Assembly (NCBI GenBank): GCA_002691685.1
Contig: NZIQ01000008.1
Span: 1 to 37,974 of the forward strand
Length of the DNA stretch: 37,974 nt
Direction: 5' to 3'
Source: Flavobacteriaceae bacterium
GTDB taxonomy: Bacteria; Bacteroidota; Bacteroidia; Flavobacteriales; Flavobacteriaceae
Shown: in pieces, positions 16,074-25,437 of the stretch
How the letters are laid out: every line of letters starts with the position of its first letter
Position numbering within the stretch: the first letter of the stretch is position 1
Notes under the pieces: generated by a model
The model's database searches: none
The model's input: the letters and a program-made list of their open reading frames with translations, nothing else
What the model was told of the DNA's origin: nothing
Translations under genes and position numbers: made by a program

Positions 16074-16081
16074 CAAAGGTA
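16074..16081 (-). promoter_or_regulatory. -7 element of the cold-shock gene
   Basis: TACCTTTG on the minus strand fits TAnnTTTG and lies 20 bases before the ATG at 16053. It is identical to the elements of dxs and the SCO gene. The -33 element is not evident. Confidence 0.5.
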
Positions 16082-16111
16082 CATTATTTATATGTGCTTA
16101 GTCCTAAAAGC

Positions 16112-16390
16112 TTAATTTTTTAAGCTTTTCTTTTTTTTTGGCTCTTTTTTTTGCATCTTCTCAATATTATCAGTAGTAAGTAAATAGTCTTTCATCTCTT
16201 TACCCCTACTCTCTACAAATAGAAAAACAGGCATAGCCACAAAAAATAAACCGACAGTCCCAAATCCAATAAACTGATGTGCAAATGAGTTTGGGATATT
16301 TAAATGGTATAGTCCATAAGCAATGCTACCTAAACAGCTCAATACAAAGAGCAATAATATGTTCCGTAGCAGGCGCCGTTTATGACTCAT
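16112..16390 (-). CDS. Small two-helix membrane protein of unknown function
   Basis: I do not recognise a family. The 92 residues comprise a basic N-terminus (SHKRRLLRN), two membrane segments at about 9-27 and 39-58, and a C-terminal tail ending in a lysine-rich stretch ([12 protein letters not shown]). Positive residues at both ends suggest that both termini face the cytoplasm. The start overlaps the 3' end of aspS by 11 bases, so it is probably expressed from the aspS transcript. Confidence 0.7.
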   Translation of the reverse strand: MSHKRRLLRNILLLFVLSCLGSIAYGLYHLNIPNSFAHQFIGFGTVGLFFVAMPVFLFVESRGKEMKDYLLTTDNIEKMQKKEPKKKKSLKN

Positions 16391-18146
16391 CTGCAGATAT
16401 GTTGGTGATGTTTAGCCCTAATTCTTCTAACTGAGCGGCGTCTACGGCAGCTGGGGCATCAATCATGACATCTCTACCCGCATTGTTTTTTGGAAAGGCA
16501 ATGAAATCACGAATACTTTCTTGACCCCCAAGAATGGCTACTAATCTGTCTAATCCAAAGGCAATTCCTCCGTGGGGGGGTGCACCATACTCGAATGCGT
16601 TCATCAAAAATCCAAACTGCTCCTGCGCCTCTTGTTCGGTAAAACCTAAATGTTTAAACATGGTTTTTTGAACTTCCTTATCGTGAATACGTATAGAACC
16701 ACCACCGATTTCATTTCCGTTCAATACTAAATCGTAGGCATTCGCTCTGACTGATGCAGGATCTTTATCGAGCAATTCCATTTGACCTTCTTTTGGAGAG
16801 GTAAATGGGTGATGCATCGCGTGATATACGCCTGTTTCTTCATCCAACTCCAAAAGTGGAAAATCAACCACCCATAGGGGTGCAAATTCATCTGCCTTGC
16901 GCAGATTGAGCTGTTCAGCCAATTCCATTCTTAGAGCAGACATTTGAGTTCTGGTTGATTTTTGGTCTCCGGAGAGCACACAAATAAGATCTCCTTGTTG
17001 AGCTCCACAGGCTTCTGCCCAAGCAGCCAAATCTTCTTGAGTATAGAATTTATCCACAGAGGATTTATAACTTCCGTCTTCATTGCATTTGACATAGACC
17101 ATTCCCTTTGCTCCAACTTGAGGTCTTTTCACCCAGTCGATCAAAGCGTCTATTTGTTTTCGGGTATATTCTACCGCTCCAGGAACAGCGATAGCTACGA
17201 CCAATTCAGCACTATTAAATACGCCAAAGTCTCTGTGTTGAGCTGAGCTATTCAATTCAGCGAATTCCATTCCAAAGCGAATATCAGGTTTGTCGTTTCC
17301 GTAACGCTTCATGGCCTCATCATAGGTCATACGTGGAAATGCTCCGGTCGTAACACCGTGAATTTCTTTGATGAGATAGGATGTCAATCCCTCAAAAACT
17401 TGAAGGATGTCGTCTTGAGTAACGAAGGACATCTCACAGTCTATTTGAGTGAATTCAGGCTGTCGATCCGCTCTTAAATCTTCATCTCTAAAGCACTTAA
17501 CAATTTGAAAATAGCGGTCTAAACCTCCAACCATGAGTAATTGTTTAAAGGTTTGAGGCGACTGCGGAAGCGCATAAAACTGACCTTGATTCATACGAGA
17601 AGGCACTACAAAATCACGAGCTCCTTCTGGGGTTGACTTAATCAAATAAGGCGTTTCAACTTCCACAAAATCCTGCTCAGACAAATAATTGCGAACCATC
17701 ATGCTGACCTGATGTCTAAACATCAATGCCTTTTTTACTGGATTTCGTCTGATGTCTAGATATCGGTATTTCATTCGAAGCTCCTCTCCTCCATCGGTTT
17801 GATCTTCAATCGTAAAAGGAGGAAGTTTGGCCTGATTTAAAACCTCTACTGTTTCTACCACAATTTCGATATCTCCAGTAGGGATGTTTTGGTTTTTAGC
17901 AGAACGCTCGACCACTTCACCTTCAACTTGAATTACAGTCTCACGGCCGAGTTCTCTCAGTTTTTCTATGAGTTCAGCACTACTCCTTTCACTATCTAAA
18001 ATAAGTTGGGTAATACCATATCGGTCTCTAAGGTCAATCCAAATCATAAAACCTTTGTCTCTCGATTTCTGAATCCAACCTGAGAGTTTGACCTTTTGAC
18101 CACAGTTTGAAACTCTTAATTCTCCGCAATTATGAGATCTATACAT
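16380..18146 (-). CDS. aspS: Aspartyl-tRNA synthetase
   Basis: The 588-residue class II synthetase has an N-terminal OB-fold anticodon domain, the YALPQSPQ segment, motif 2 ([14 protein letters not shown]), a bacterial insertion domain and motif 3 ([13 protein letters not shown]). It charges tRNA with aspartate. A longer frame begins at 18188, but a TAnnTTTG box at 18166-18173 lies inside that extension. [11 protein letters not shown] is also the usual start of the family, so 18146 is chosen. Whether it also charges tRNA-Asn is not decided here. Confidence 0.95.
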   Translation of the reverse strand: MYRSHNCGELRVSNCGQKVKLSGWIQKSRDKGFMIWIDLRDRYGITQLILDSERSSAELIEKLRELGRETVIQVEGEVVERSAKNQNIPTGDIEIVVETVEVLNQAKLPPFTIEDQTDGGEELRMKYRYLDIRRNPVKKALMFRHQVSMMVRNYLSEQDFVEVETPYLIKSTPEGARDFVVPSRMNQGQFYALPQSPQTFKQLLMVGGLDRYFQIVKCFRDEDLRADRQPEFTQIDCEMSFVTQDDILQVFEGLTSYLIKEIHGVTTGAFPRMTYDEAMKRYGNDKPDIRFGMEFAELNSSAQHRDFGVFNSAELVVAIAVPGAVEYTRKQIDALIDWVKRPQVGAKGMVYVKCNEDGSYKSSVDKFYTQEDLAAWAEACGAQQGDLICVLSGDQKSTRTQMSALRMELAEQLNLRKADEFAPLWVVDFPLLELDEETGVYHAMHHPFTSPKEGQMELLDKDPASVRANAYDLVLNGNEIGGGSIRIHDKEVQKTMFKHLGFTEQEAQEQFGFLMNAFEYGAPPHGGIAFGLDRLVAILGGQESIRDFIAFPKNNAGRDVMIDAPAAVDAAQLEELGLNITNISADES

Positions 18147-18165
18147 GCTTCTTTTTAATTTGAAG

Positions 18166-18173
18166 CAAAAATA
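18166..18173 (-). promoter_or_regulatory. -7 element of aspS
   Basis: TATTTTTG on the minus strand fits TAnnTTTG and lies 19 bases before the ATG at 18146. It decides the start in favour of 18146 over the upstream ATG at 18188. Confidence 0.5.
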
Positions 18174-18255
18174 GTCAGTCCTAATCATTCTGCTTAAACA
18201 TTTTTTAAAATGTTCTTTAATGTTAAATTAATGTAAATTATTTGTAAATTATTTG

Positions 18256-18263
18256 TATATTTG
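18256..18263 (+). promoter_or_regulatory. -7 element of the MORN-type gene
   Basis: TATATTTG on the plus strand fits TAnnTTTG, 23 bases before the ATG at 18287. The upstream sequence is rich in TTTG words, but none has the ideal 19-base spacing. Confidence 0.4.
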
Positions 18264-18286
18264 AATGGAATTTAAAGGAAAGCCTT

Positions 18287-18685
18287 ATGAAAAGAATGAT
18301 AATTAGCATGATTATAGTACTGTCTATACAGTTGAGCTATGCACAAGAAAGCAGCACAGAAACTAAGGAAATTACTACTACACTTAAGGTGTATAAGCAA
18401 CAAGCTAAAAAGAAAGACCTCCAAGGTTTAACAGAGGTCACCTATTTTCACTCCAATGGAGAAGTTGCACAAACTGGGTTTTTAAAAGAAGACAAACCTC
18501 ACGGTGAGTGGACGCAGTATGACCCTAAAGGACTTAAAATTGCAAGTGGTAGTTATAAGAATGGAAAGCGCCAAGGCAAATGGTTGTTTTGGAATTACGA
18601 TACCCTTGACGAAGTTACCTTCAACAACAACAAAGTTGAACGCATTACTAAATGGAACAATACCAGCGTAGTGAGCAAGAATTAA
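18287..18685 (+). CDS. Secreted MORN/YwqK-like repeat protein
   Basis: The 132-residue protein has a signal peptide with cleavage near SYAQ (residues 17-20). It has three or so MORN-like units of the YwqK type: YFHSNGEVAQTGFLKEDKPHG, EWTQYDPKGLKIASGSYKNG and KRQGKWLFWNYD. Such repeats are common in exported proteins of Bacteroidota and have no settled function. It is a single gene with its own promoter box and a shared bidirectional terminator. Confidence 0.75.
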   Translation: MKRMIISMIIVLSIQLSYAQESSTETKEITTTLKVYKQQAKKKDLQGLTEVTYFHSNGEVAQTGFLKEDKPHGEWTQYDPKGLKIASGSYKNGKRQGKWLFWNYDTLDEVTFNNNKVERITKWNNTSVVSKN

Positions 18686-18722
18686 AACAAAAAAGGTCCG
18701 AAACAATTCGGACCTTTTTTTT
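18686..18722. terminator. Bidirectional terminator
   Basis: Bases 18689-18702 pair with 18707-18720 around loop ACAA; the core is GGTCCGAA/TTCGGACC. An A run on one side and a T run on the other let it act for the MORN-type gene (+) and for the RND operon (-), whose last stop codon touches it. Confidence 0.92.
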
Positions 18723-21700
18723 ATGAAGCCATAACTGTTTGTTGTGGCTTTTTTAGTACTCTTAATTTGAGGCGATAACTGATGTGAAATAAGACTGGCA
18801 CAATAATTAATGTGAGGAAGGTTGCGATGACCAAACCAAAAATCACTGTCCAAGCCAAGGGCCCCCAGAATATAACGTTGTCTCCACCTACATAAATTTT
18901 AGGATCAAAATCAGCCATTAGACTGATGAAGTTGATGTTTAAACCGATAGCTAAAGGAATCAGTCCCAGTACTGTTGTAACCGCTGTGAGGATTACCGGT
19001 CTTAAACGTGCCTTACCCGCCTGAATAACACAATGGGTAAATTCAGTAATCCCCAAATAATCTTTAGCTCCACAACCCAATTCCTCTTTTTTTCGCTGAA
19101 TTAAGATATCGGCATAATCCAAAAGCACGACCCCGTTATTCACCACGATTCCAGCTAGAGCGATGATACCCATCATGGTCATCATAATGACAAAGGGCCA
19201 ACCTGTAAGCATCAATCCTCCGAAAACACCTATAAGGCTAAAGAAGATAGCAATCATTATAATAATGGGCTTTGAAAGACCCTTAAATTGGAAAATCAAA
19301 ATCAACATGATTAGGCCAAGGCCTGTAAAAAATGCGCCTATCAAAAAGTCTTGTTGTTTATTCTGCTCTTCGATTTGTCCTGTGTAATCGATGGAAACTC
19401 CTCTCGGAAAAGCTTCAAATCCTTTCATGTGCTCTTGAATTTCAGCAACAATTTCAACGGCATTTCCTCCTGGTTTTAATCCAGAATAAAGGCTTACTAC
19501 TCGTTCACCGTCTTTGTGTTTAATCGCACTAAAGGTCGAGGTGTTTTTACTCGAAGCCAAAGCAGAAATGGGAATCTCTTTAATTTGACCATCAGCCATA
19601 TCTCTAAAGATGACGCGCTGATCAAAAAGTGCAGAATTGTTATAGCGCTGTTCTTGATTAAATCTGACGTTGATGTCATAGTCTTCTCCTTCTTTCTTGT
19701 ACACCCCAGCTTTGTCTCCAAATAATGACCTGCGAAGCTGCATTCCAATTTGGCCCACAGCGACATTTAGTTCTCCGGCCTTTTGACGATTCACCTGGAC
19801 CTCCATTGAAGGTTTGTCTTTGTTGACATCTACTTTGAGACCTTCCATTCCGGCCACATTTTTCTTATTGATAAATACACTGATGCGTTCGGCAATGCTA
19901 ATCAGCGTATCGTAATTCTCACCCTCTAATTCAATATTTACAGGATAGCCTGAAGGTGGTTCAACCAAGTCTTTCTCGACTGAAATCGTAACCCCTGGAT
20001 AGATTCCAGCGAGTTCTTCTTGAATCTGTTTTCTCAGAGTCTCAGAATTTAATCCCTTCCTAAATTTAAACTCTTTCATACCTAAGGTAATTTTTCCTCG
20101 GTGTGGCATATCAGAAATTAAACCTGTTTCTGTAAATGGATTTTCAGCACCTCGACCGACTTGGGCAATATTGTATTCGACGAGTTCATTTTCATTTTCT
20201 ACGATATAAGCATCGTCCTTGACGATTTTAGCCACACGCTTTTCAATTGCTTTGGTAATCGCATTGGTTTTTTCTATTGCGGTACCCTGTGGGTATTCGA
20301 TATAGACGAAAATTTGATTGGGAATGTTATCTGGAAAAAACTCAATCTTCGTTCTACCACTGCCCACAGAAGCTCCAAAACTCATAAAGGCCGCGATGAG
20401 TAACATCAAGGTGGTTGCAAAAAAGAAATAGACGTTTCTTCCTCTGAGTGCAAATTTCAATTGTTTCTCGTAAAAGTTTTCGAAACGCACCAAGATAATG
20501 GTCTGAAATTTATACGCCCAACCACGAATCCCGTAACGGTATATCCAAAACATGGCTGAAACAACGATCATTAGGGTTCCAAGACCTCTAAGTGGCCCTC
20601 CAATTAAAATGATAAACAGGCCAAAACCTCCAAAAATCGAAGTCATTCTCACTAGTGTTTTAAAAGGGATAACAGTATCTCCAACAGTCATAAACTTTGA
20701 AACCAACATCGAATTGATAAATATGGCCACAAAAAGTGAAGAACCTAATACCACTGAGAGCGTAATAGGGAAAAAGATCATGAATTGCCCCATAACCCCT
20801 GGCCATAGACCTAAGGGAACAAAAGCTGCCACCGTAGTCGCTGTAGAAATAATAATAGGTACTGCAATTTCGCCGATTCCCTGTTTCGCAGCTTGAATGC
20901 GACTCATTCCCTCTTGTTCCATCAAACGATAGACATTTTCAACCACCACTACTCCGTTGTCTACCAACATTCCTAAGCCCATAATTAACCCGAATAAAAT
21001 CATGGTGTTCAGCGTATAGCCCAAAGCACTGAGAATCATAAAAGACATAAACATCGACATCGGAATAGCGAAACCGACAAAAATGGCGTTTTTGAATCCT
21101 AAAAAGAACATCAAAACACCTACCACAAGTATAATTCCAAAAATGATATTGTTAACCAAATCATCTACTTGACTCAAGGTTCTTTCACTGGAATCGTTAG
21201 TAATACTCAGATCGAGATTAGGTGGAAAATAATTAACTCTTGCCTCTTCTACAATGGCTCTAATTTTTTCAGAAGCTTTGATGGCATTTGCTCCAGAACG
21301 CTTTTTGATATCGAGCATTACCACACTTTGGCCTTTCTCTCGGGCATAAGTAGTTGTCTCTTTTGGCTTGAATTTCACCTCTGCGATATCTTTCAAATAA
21401 ACAGCTCCGCGTTCAGATTTCACCACAAACTCTTCGAGCTCTACAGGCTTTTGAATCTCTCCCAAAACCCGTATGGTTCGACGTTGTCCGCTGTTGACTA
21501 AATTACCTGCAGAGAGTGTCATATTTCCGTTGCGAATACTATTGATGACATCGTCAAAACTTACCTGTGCAGACATCATTTTATAAATGTCTACGCCGAC
21601 CTCCACTTCTTTGTCTTGAACACCCCTGAGATCTACGCCCTTAACCTCTTCTACTTTTTCAATATCGTCTTCTAGATATTCTGCAAAGGCCTTGAGTTGT

Positions 21701-22203
21701 TCTACACGATAATCTCCACTCAGATTTACATTTAATAGCGGTAGAGCTTCTGATATGTTAAGATCGAATACACTTGGTTCGACCTTAGCTCCATTGAAGA
21801 CGGGCCAATCTTCTGAGGCTTTTTCTGCATCAACCTCGTCTTTTACCCGTTGCTCGGCTTCAGGAATCGAAAGCTCTTGATCAAATTCAACAGTTATAAT
21901 CGCATAATCTTCTTGAGAAGTAGAAACTACTTCAACCACATCTGAGATGTTTTTCAATCGATCTTCTAGGGGATCGGTTATAAGACGTTCCATGTCTTCT
22001 GCCGTATTTCCTGGATAGATCGTACTGATGAAAATCTTAGTCTCTTTTACTTCGGGGAATTCCTCTCTTGGCATAGAGAGGTATGAAGAAACCCCGATAA
22101 ACAAAAAGATTGAAATCATGACATAGATTACCGATGGATTATCTATGGCCCATGAAGAAGGCTTAAATTCTTTTATTTTGTGTTTTAAATTATCCATTTT
22201 CAT
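18721..22203 (-). CDS. RND efflux transporter, inner-membrane permease
   Basis: The 1160-residue proton-driven pump has the first membrane helix at about 24-44, a large periplasmic loop, a helix bundle holding GLIMGLGMLVDNGVVVVEN (the proton-relay Asp motif, about residues 400-420), and a repeat of this plan in the second half. It belongs to the AcrB/CzcA superfamily; the substrate cannot be told from sequence. The extra length over AcrB comes mainly from additional membrane and loop sequence near residues 520-600. It is last in the operon and overlaps the adaptor gene by one base. Confidence 0.92.
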   Translation of the reverse strand: MKMDNLKHKIKEFKPSSWAIDNPSVIYVMISIFLFIGVSSYLSMPREEFPEVKETKIFISTIYPGNTAEDMERLITDPLEDRLKNISDVVEVVSTSQEDYAIITVEFDQELSIPEAEQRVKDEVDAEKASEDWPVFNGAKVEPSVFDLNISEALPLLNVNLSGDYRVEQLKAFAEYLEDDIEKVEEVKGVDLRGVQDKEVEVGVDIYKMMSAQVSFDDVINSIRNGNMTLSAGNLVNSGQRRTIRVLGEIQKPVELEEFVVKSERGAVYLKDIAEVKFKPKETTTYAREKGQSVVMLDIKKRSGANAIKASEKIRAIVEEARVNYFPPNLDLSITNDSSERTLSQVDDLVNNIIFGIILVVGVLMFFLGFKNAIFVGFAIPMSMFMSFMILSALGYTLNTMILFGLIMGLGMLVDNGVVVVENVYRLMEQEGMSRIQAAKQGIGEIAVPIIISTATTVAAFVPLGLWPGVMGQFMIFFPITLSVVLGSSLFVAIFINSMLVSKFMTVGDTVIPFKTLVRMTSIFGGFGLFIILIGGPLRGLGTLMIVVSAMFWIYRYGIRGWAYKFQTIILVRFENFYEKQLKFALRGRNVYFFFATTLMLLIAAFMSFGASVGSGRTKIEFFPDNIPNQIFVYIEYPQGTAIEKTNAITKAIEKRVAKIVKDDAYIVENENELVEYNIAQVGRGAENPFTETGLISDMPHRGKITLGMKEFKFRKGLNSETLRKQIQEELAGIYPGVTISVEKDLVEPPSGYPVNIELEGENYDTLISIAERISVFINKKNVAGMEGLKVDVNKDKPSMEVQVNRQKAGELNVAVGQIGMQLRRSLFGDKAGVYKKEGEDYDINVRFNQEQRYNNSALFDQRVIFRDMADGQIKEIPISALASSKNTSTFSAIKHKDGERVVSLYSGLKPGGNAVEIVAEIQEHMKGFEAFPRGVSIDYTGQIEEQNKQQDFLIGAFFTGLGLIMLILIFQFKGLSKPIIIMIAIFFSLIGVFGGLMLTGWPFVIMMTMMGIIALAGIVVNNGVVLLDYADILIQRKKEELGCGAKDYLGITEFTHCVIQAGKARLRPVILTAVTTVLGLIPLAIGLNINFISLMADFDPKIYVGGDNVIFWGPLAWTVIFGLVIATFLTLIIVPVLFHISYRLKLRVLKKPQQTVMAS

Positions 22204-23369
22204 TAGTCTAGGCTACTTACAATTTCAACTTCTTGATTGTCTCTGACTCTACGTGCTCCCTCTGCGACTAAACGATCGCCAACCGCTATTCCCGAAATCA
22301 CTTCCATAAGGTCGCCTTGGGATTTTCCGGTCTCAACGATACGTCTTTGCACAATGCTTTTGTTATTCTCGTTTTCGATCACGTATACAAATTGATTACC
22401 CTCGGCATTTTCTGAGAGTAAACTTTGAGGAATCAATACGGCATTTTCATTGAAGTAATCACGAATCTGAACCTTGGCTGTTAGATTCGGCTTGATGTCT
22501 TTATTTTCGTTATTGAGCTTCACTTGGGCTTTGAAAGATCTATTACCTGGATTGACAAAACTTCCCGTATGGTGGATAGCTGTTTCAACTGTTCTATTCA
22601 AAACAGGAATAAATACCTTGGTTTTTGTACCGTTCACTACAGTAGCCACATAGGCTTCTGGCACATCGACCTCAAGGTACATTTCAGTGAGGTTGACTAC
22701 CCGAAAAAGTGCAGAGCCAGCGCCGGGTGCAACCACTGCCCCTTCTTCAAAAAATACCTTGTCTATTCTACCTGTAAAAGGAGCGTAAGCCTTTGATTTT
22801 TTCAGTTGCTGTTCTAAGGATGCTTTGGCTTGAACACTCGCTTCATAAGCAGTCTTTGCCTGCAAAAACTGAATTTCAGAACCAATTTTTTGATTCCATA
22901 AACGTTCTTGTCGCTCAAAAGTAGTCTTGGCCAATGCGAGTTGAGCTTCGAGTTGGGTCAATTGGCTTGACATTCCCCCATCGTCTACACTTGCAATTAA
23001 CTGTCCTTTTCGGACAGTCTGTCCTTCCTTGACGTAAACCTTTTTTAAAGTTCCGGGCATTTGAGGATAGACCAATAAGTTTTGCTTGGTTTGAACACTC
23101 CCTTGTAATTCAATATAATGTTCGAAAGGTTGATTCGTTACTTCAAAAACACTGACTAGCGCAAGTGAACCCTTTTCGCCCATGTTGGAGATGGCGTCAT
23201 CTAGCAATTCAATCTGTTTTTCAATTATAAGTTTTTCTTCTGTAAGCATTGCTCTTGTTCCTCTAAGCTCAACAAGGTTTCTGTCTTCAATGAGTTGCTC
23301 AACCGATTTTTGTTTATCGGCACATGCCGCAAATAACAATAGTGCAAATAATGTTTTGATGTGTTTCAT
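22203..23369 (-). CDS. RND efflux adaptor (HlyD/AcrA family), lipoprotein
   Basis: The 388-residue membrane-fusion protein has a lipoprotein signal with cysteine 16 (LFAAC). A helical hairpin of about 80 residues lies between the two lipoyl half-motifs (VYVKEGQTVRKGQLIASVD and KAYAPFTGRIDKVFFEEG), followed by beta-barrel and membrane-proximal domains. It links the pump to the TolC-like channel. It lies 16 bases downstream of the tolC-like gene. Confidence 0.92.
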   Translation of the reverse strand: MKHIKTLFALLLFAACADKQKSVEQLIEDRNLVELRGTRAMLTEEKLIIEKQIELLDDAISNMGEKGSLALVSVFEVTNQPFEHYIELQGSVQTKQNLLVYPQMPGTLKKVYVKEGQTVRKGQLIASVDDGGMSSQLTQLEAQLALAKTTFERQERLWNQKIGSEIQFLQAKTAYEASVQAKASLEQQLKKSKAYAPFTGRIDKVFFEEGAVVAPGAGSALFRVVNLTEMYLEVDVPEAYVATVVNGTKTKVFIPVLNRTVETAIHHTGSFVNPGNRSFKAQVKLNNENKDIKPNLTAKVQIRDYFNENAVLIPQSLLSENAEGNQFVYVIENENNKSIVQRRIVETGKSQGDLMEVISGIAVGDRLVAEGARRVRDNQEVEIVSSLD

Positions 23370-23385
23370 ATTTTTTGATTGATTA

Positions 23386-24726
23386 TTAAAGTGATGTATT
23401 CATTAAATTTTCGAGTTCGACTCTGGAAGTAATAAGATTTTGCATCGCCATTAAATACTCTTTCTGACTCTCGTACAGTTGAAGCTGCGCCTGTCTCAAA
23501 TCAAAACTGCTGCTGATTCCCTCTTTAAATTTGATTTCATTTTTTTGAGCGATACGCTCGGCGAGTTTTAAATTTTGACGACTGTTATTGTACAAATCGA
23601 TGGCCAGTTCATAGGCACTGCTTTTGTTAGCGTAATCAAGCTCGAGAAGAGATATGGTTTCTTCTTTCTGCGTTTTAGCCTGTTCGTAAGCAATTTTAGC
23701 ACGCTGTGTTTGAGCTGTTCTCAAAAGAGAACTGAAAATGGGAATTTCAAGATTGACACCAACAACGGAAGACTGAAACCACTGATTGTCTTCACCCAAG
23801 AAATTAAAAGAATCTGAAAAACTATTTTGACCATAAGACCAAAAAGCAGATAGGGTTGGTAAGGCTTTACTCTTAGCCAATTTCAGCTCTAAAGAACGTT
23901 GACTATTTAAGTTTGACACCATTTTAAAATCTATATTTTGGTCTAACTCAAAACTTCTTTCTGAGAGTGCTCCGATAGCGTCTTTAGCAATGATATCATC
24001 GATACTTTCGCTAAGTTGAAGCTCGGCTGAAATCGGTCTTCCCATGACAAGGTTCAACATCTGTTGACTAATTTCAACAAGACGCTTGCTGTTTTTCAAC
24101 TTACTTTCTATGTTGAAGCTTGTAATTTTTAATTGCTCTAGTGCTTCTTCTTCGATGAGTCCATTTTCCATAAGAGCAGTCACCTCTCTTATACTTTGAT
24201 CTAGGTTGCCCTTATTCATTGACAACAAGGCTGTACCTGCCTCGGCAATAAGTACATTGGTGTAGGATTTAACTGTTTGTGTACGCACTTCTAACTGCGT
24301 TTTTTCGAATACGTTTTTACTGTAATCCAAGAAGGTTTTTGTGGCTTGTACGCCTACGATATAACTTCCATCAAAGAGTAATTGATTCCATTGTACATTT
24401 GCATTCATCGATTGGGGTTGTCCAAAAACTACTGTGGTGTAGGTGCCTGGGGCTCCTCCAAAAAATTCGGCGGGTATCTGGGCAACAGGCTGTTTTAACT
24501 GATTTTGATACTGCACAGACCCAGCAATTTGAGGCAAGCCTGAGGCAATAGTCATCCACTTTTGAGCTTCAGCGTCTTTTAAATCTCGATTGGCATTTTT
24601 CAAATTTCGATTGAAATCTAGAGCGTAATCTATGGCTTCATTCACACTAAAACGCGTGCGTTGATTTTCTTGAGCACCGATTGCTGCACTGTATAGTACA
24701 AGCATGGTGAGCAACACTTTTTTCAT
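23386..24726 (-). CDS. TolC-like outer-membrane efflux channel
   Basis: The 446-residue protein has a signal peptide (cleavage near IGAQ) and two repeats of the outer-membrane efflux protein family, with long heptad-rich helices, for example around residues 30-60 and 330-440. It forms the outer-membrane tunnel of the tripartite pump encoded with it. It lies six bases after the tetR-type gene. Confidence 0.92.
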   Translation of the reverse strand: MKKVLLTMLVLYSAAIGAQENQRTRFSVNEAIDYALDFNRNLKNANRDLKDAEAQKWMTIASGLPQIAGSVQYQNQLKQPVAQIPAEFFGGAPGTYTTVVFGQPQSMNANVQWNQLLFDGSYIVGVQATKTFLDYSKNVFEKTQLEVRTQTVKSYTNVLIAEAGTALLSMNKGNLDQSIREVTALMENGLIEEEALEQLKITSFNIESKLKNSKRLVEISQQMLNLVMGRPISAELQLSESIDDIIAKDAIGALSERSFELDQNIDFKMVSNLNSQRSLELKLAKSKALPTLSAFWSYGQNSFSDSFNFLGEDNQWFQSSVVGVNLEIPIFSSLLRTAQTQRAKIAYEQAKTQKEETISLLELDYANKSSAYELAIDLYNNSRQNLKLAERIAQKNEIKFKEGISSSFDLRQAQLQLYESQKEYLMAMQNLITSRVELENLMNTSL

Positions 24727-24732
24727 TCTGAT

Positions 24733-25329
24733 TTATTTTGATTGATATTGATTTAAGTAAGCTAATCCTTGATTAGATGCGATTCCTCGAACGTGATAAT
24801 CCAAGAAGGCTAATGTGATTTTATTGTATTCAAAGAGACGATCTGGATATACTTTTTTATCTGCAAAAGACATATAGTTAACAAAGTGTATTCGAGCCGT
24901 AAACTCCAAATCAAGTTCGGGGCGATAGCAACCTACTTCAATTCCTCTTTTGAGATTTTGGGTCAAAATGCCGTGCATCATTTCAAATTTGCCCTGGCGT
25001 TGGCTCTCATAGAGCTTAGGGAAATACTTTTGCAATTGATACTGTGGTGAGCTCTTTTCATTTTTTAAATGCTTGCGCACAATCTGTCTAATCTCGTAAA
25101 GTTCTTCAATGGGATGTAAAAGCTTTTGCTGAATTTCTGCGATCTCAGTATAGATTACCTCTGACAACTTTTCCGTACAGCACTTGACCAGCTGGGTCTT
25201 ATTTTCAAAGATTGAATAAATGGTTTTTTTGGAAATGGCCATTTCTTTAGCGAGATCATCCATAGTCACGCTTTTGAAGCCCAATTCTAAAAACAGCGAA
25301 GTCGCCACTTCTATAATTTTCTTTTTCAT
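24733..25329 (-). CDS. TetR/AcrR family regulator of the efflux operon
   Basis: The 198-residue protein has an N-terminal helix-turn-helix: the family pattern LFLELGFKSVTMDDLAKEM leads into the recognition helix region ISKKTIYSIFENK (about 33-45). A helical ligand-binding domain follows. It is the first gene of the four-gene pump operon, and an inverted repeat covers its own promoter, so autoregulation that also controls the pump is likely. The inducer is unknown. Confidence 0.92.
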   Translation of the reverse strand: MKKKIIEVATSLFLELGFKSVTMDDLAKEMAISKKTIYSIFENKTQLVKCCTEKLSEVIYTEIAEIQQKLLHPIEELYEIRQIVRKHLKNEKSSPQYQLQKYFPKLYESQRQGKFEMMHGILTQNLKRGIEVGCYRPELDLEFTARIHFVNYMSFADKKVYPDRLFEYNKITLAFLDYHVRGIASNQGLAYLNQYQSK

Positions 25330-25336
25330 AGCAGTA

Positions 25337-25367
25337 CAAAATTACCTCTGGAAACTTTAAGAACAAA
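25337..25367 (-). promoter_or_regulatory. Promoter of the tetR-tolC-hlyD-RND operon
   Basis: On the minus strand the -33 TTTG (25364-25367) and the -7 TAATTTTG (25337-25344) are 19 bases apart, an exact fit to the Bacteroidota pattern. The transcript would start about four bases before the ATG at 25329, so the mRNA is nearly leaderless. Confidence 0.75.
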
Positions 25368-25381
25368 AAAAGTTTCTAGAG
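25346..25381. promoter_or_regulatory. Inverted-repeat operator for the TetR-type regulator
   Basis: CTCTGGAAACTTT (25346-25358) and AAAGTTTCTAGAG (25369-25381) form a 13-base inverted repeat with one mismatch and a ten-base spacer. One arm lies between the -7 and -33 elements and the other just upstream of -33, so binding would block the promoter. Confidence 0.75.
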
Positions 25382-25417
25382 TTTACAAAAATTTAACAAT
25401 GCCTTTCTTTTAAGTCT

Positions 25418-25425
25418 TAACTTTG
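25418..25425 (+). promoter_or_regulatory. -7 element of the prenyl synthase gene
   Basis: TAACTTTG on the plus strand fits TAnnTTTG and lies 12 bases before the ATG at 25438. It overlaps the in-frame TTG at 25423, which argues against that TTG as the start codon. Confidence 0.5.
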
Positions 25426-25437
25426 ACACAGAAAAAA

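Noticed and set aside
18147-18188. Longer aspS start at 18188
   Set aside because: The extension contains the TATTTTTG element, and the usual family start is the ATG at 18146.
19163-21501. Several plus-strand open frames across the RND pump gene
   Set aside because: They lie wholly inside a well-supported minus-strand gene and show no family features or promoter.
25423-25437. TTG start for the prenyl synthase
   Set aside because: The TTG is part of the TAACTTTG promoter box; the ATG at 25438 fits better.
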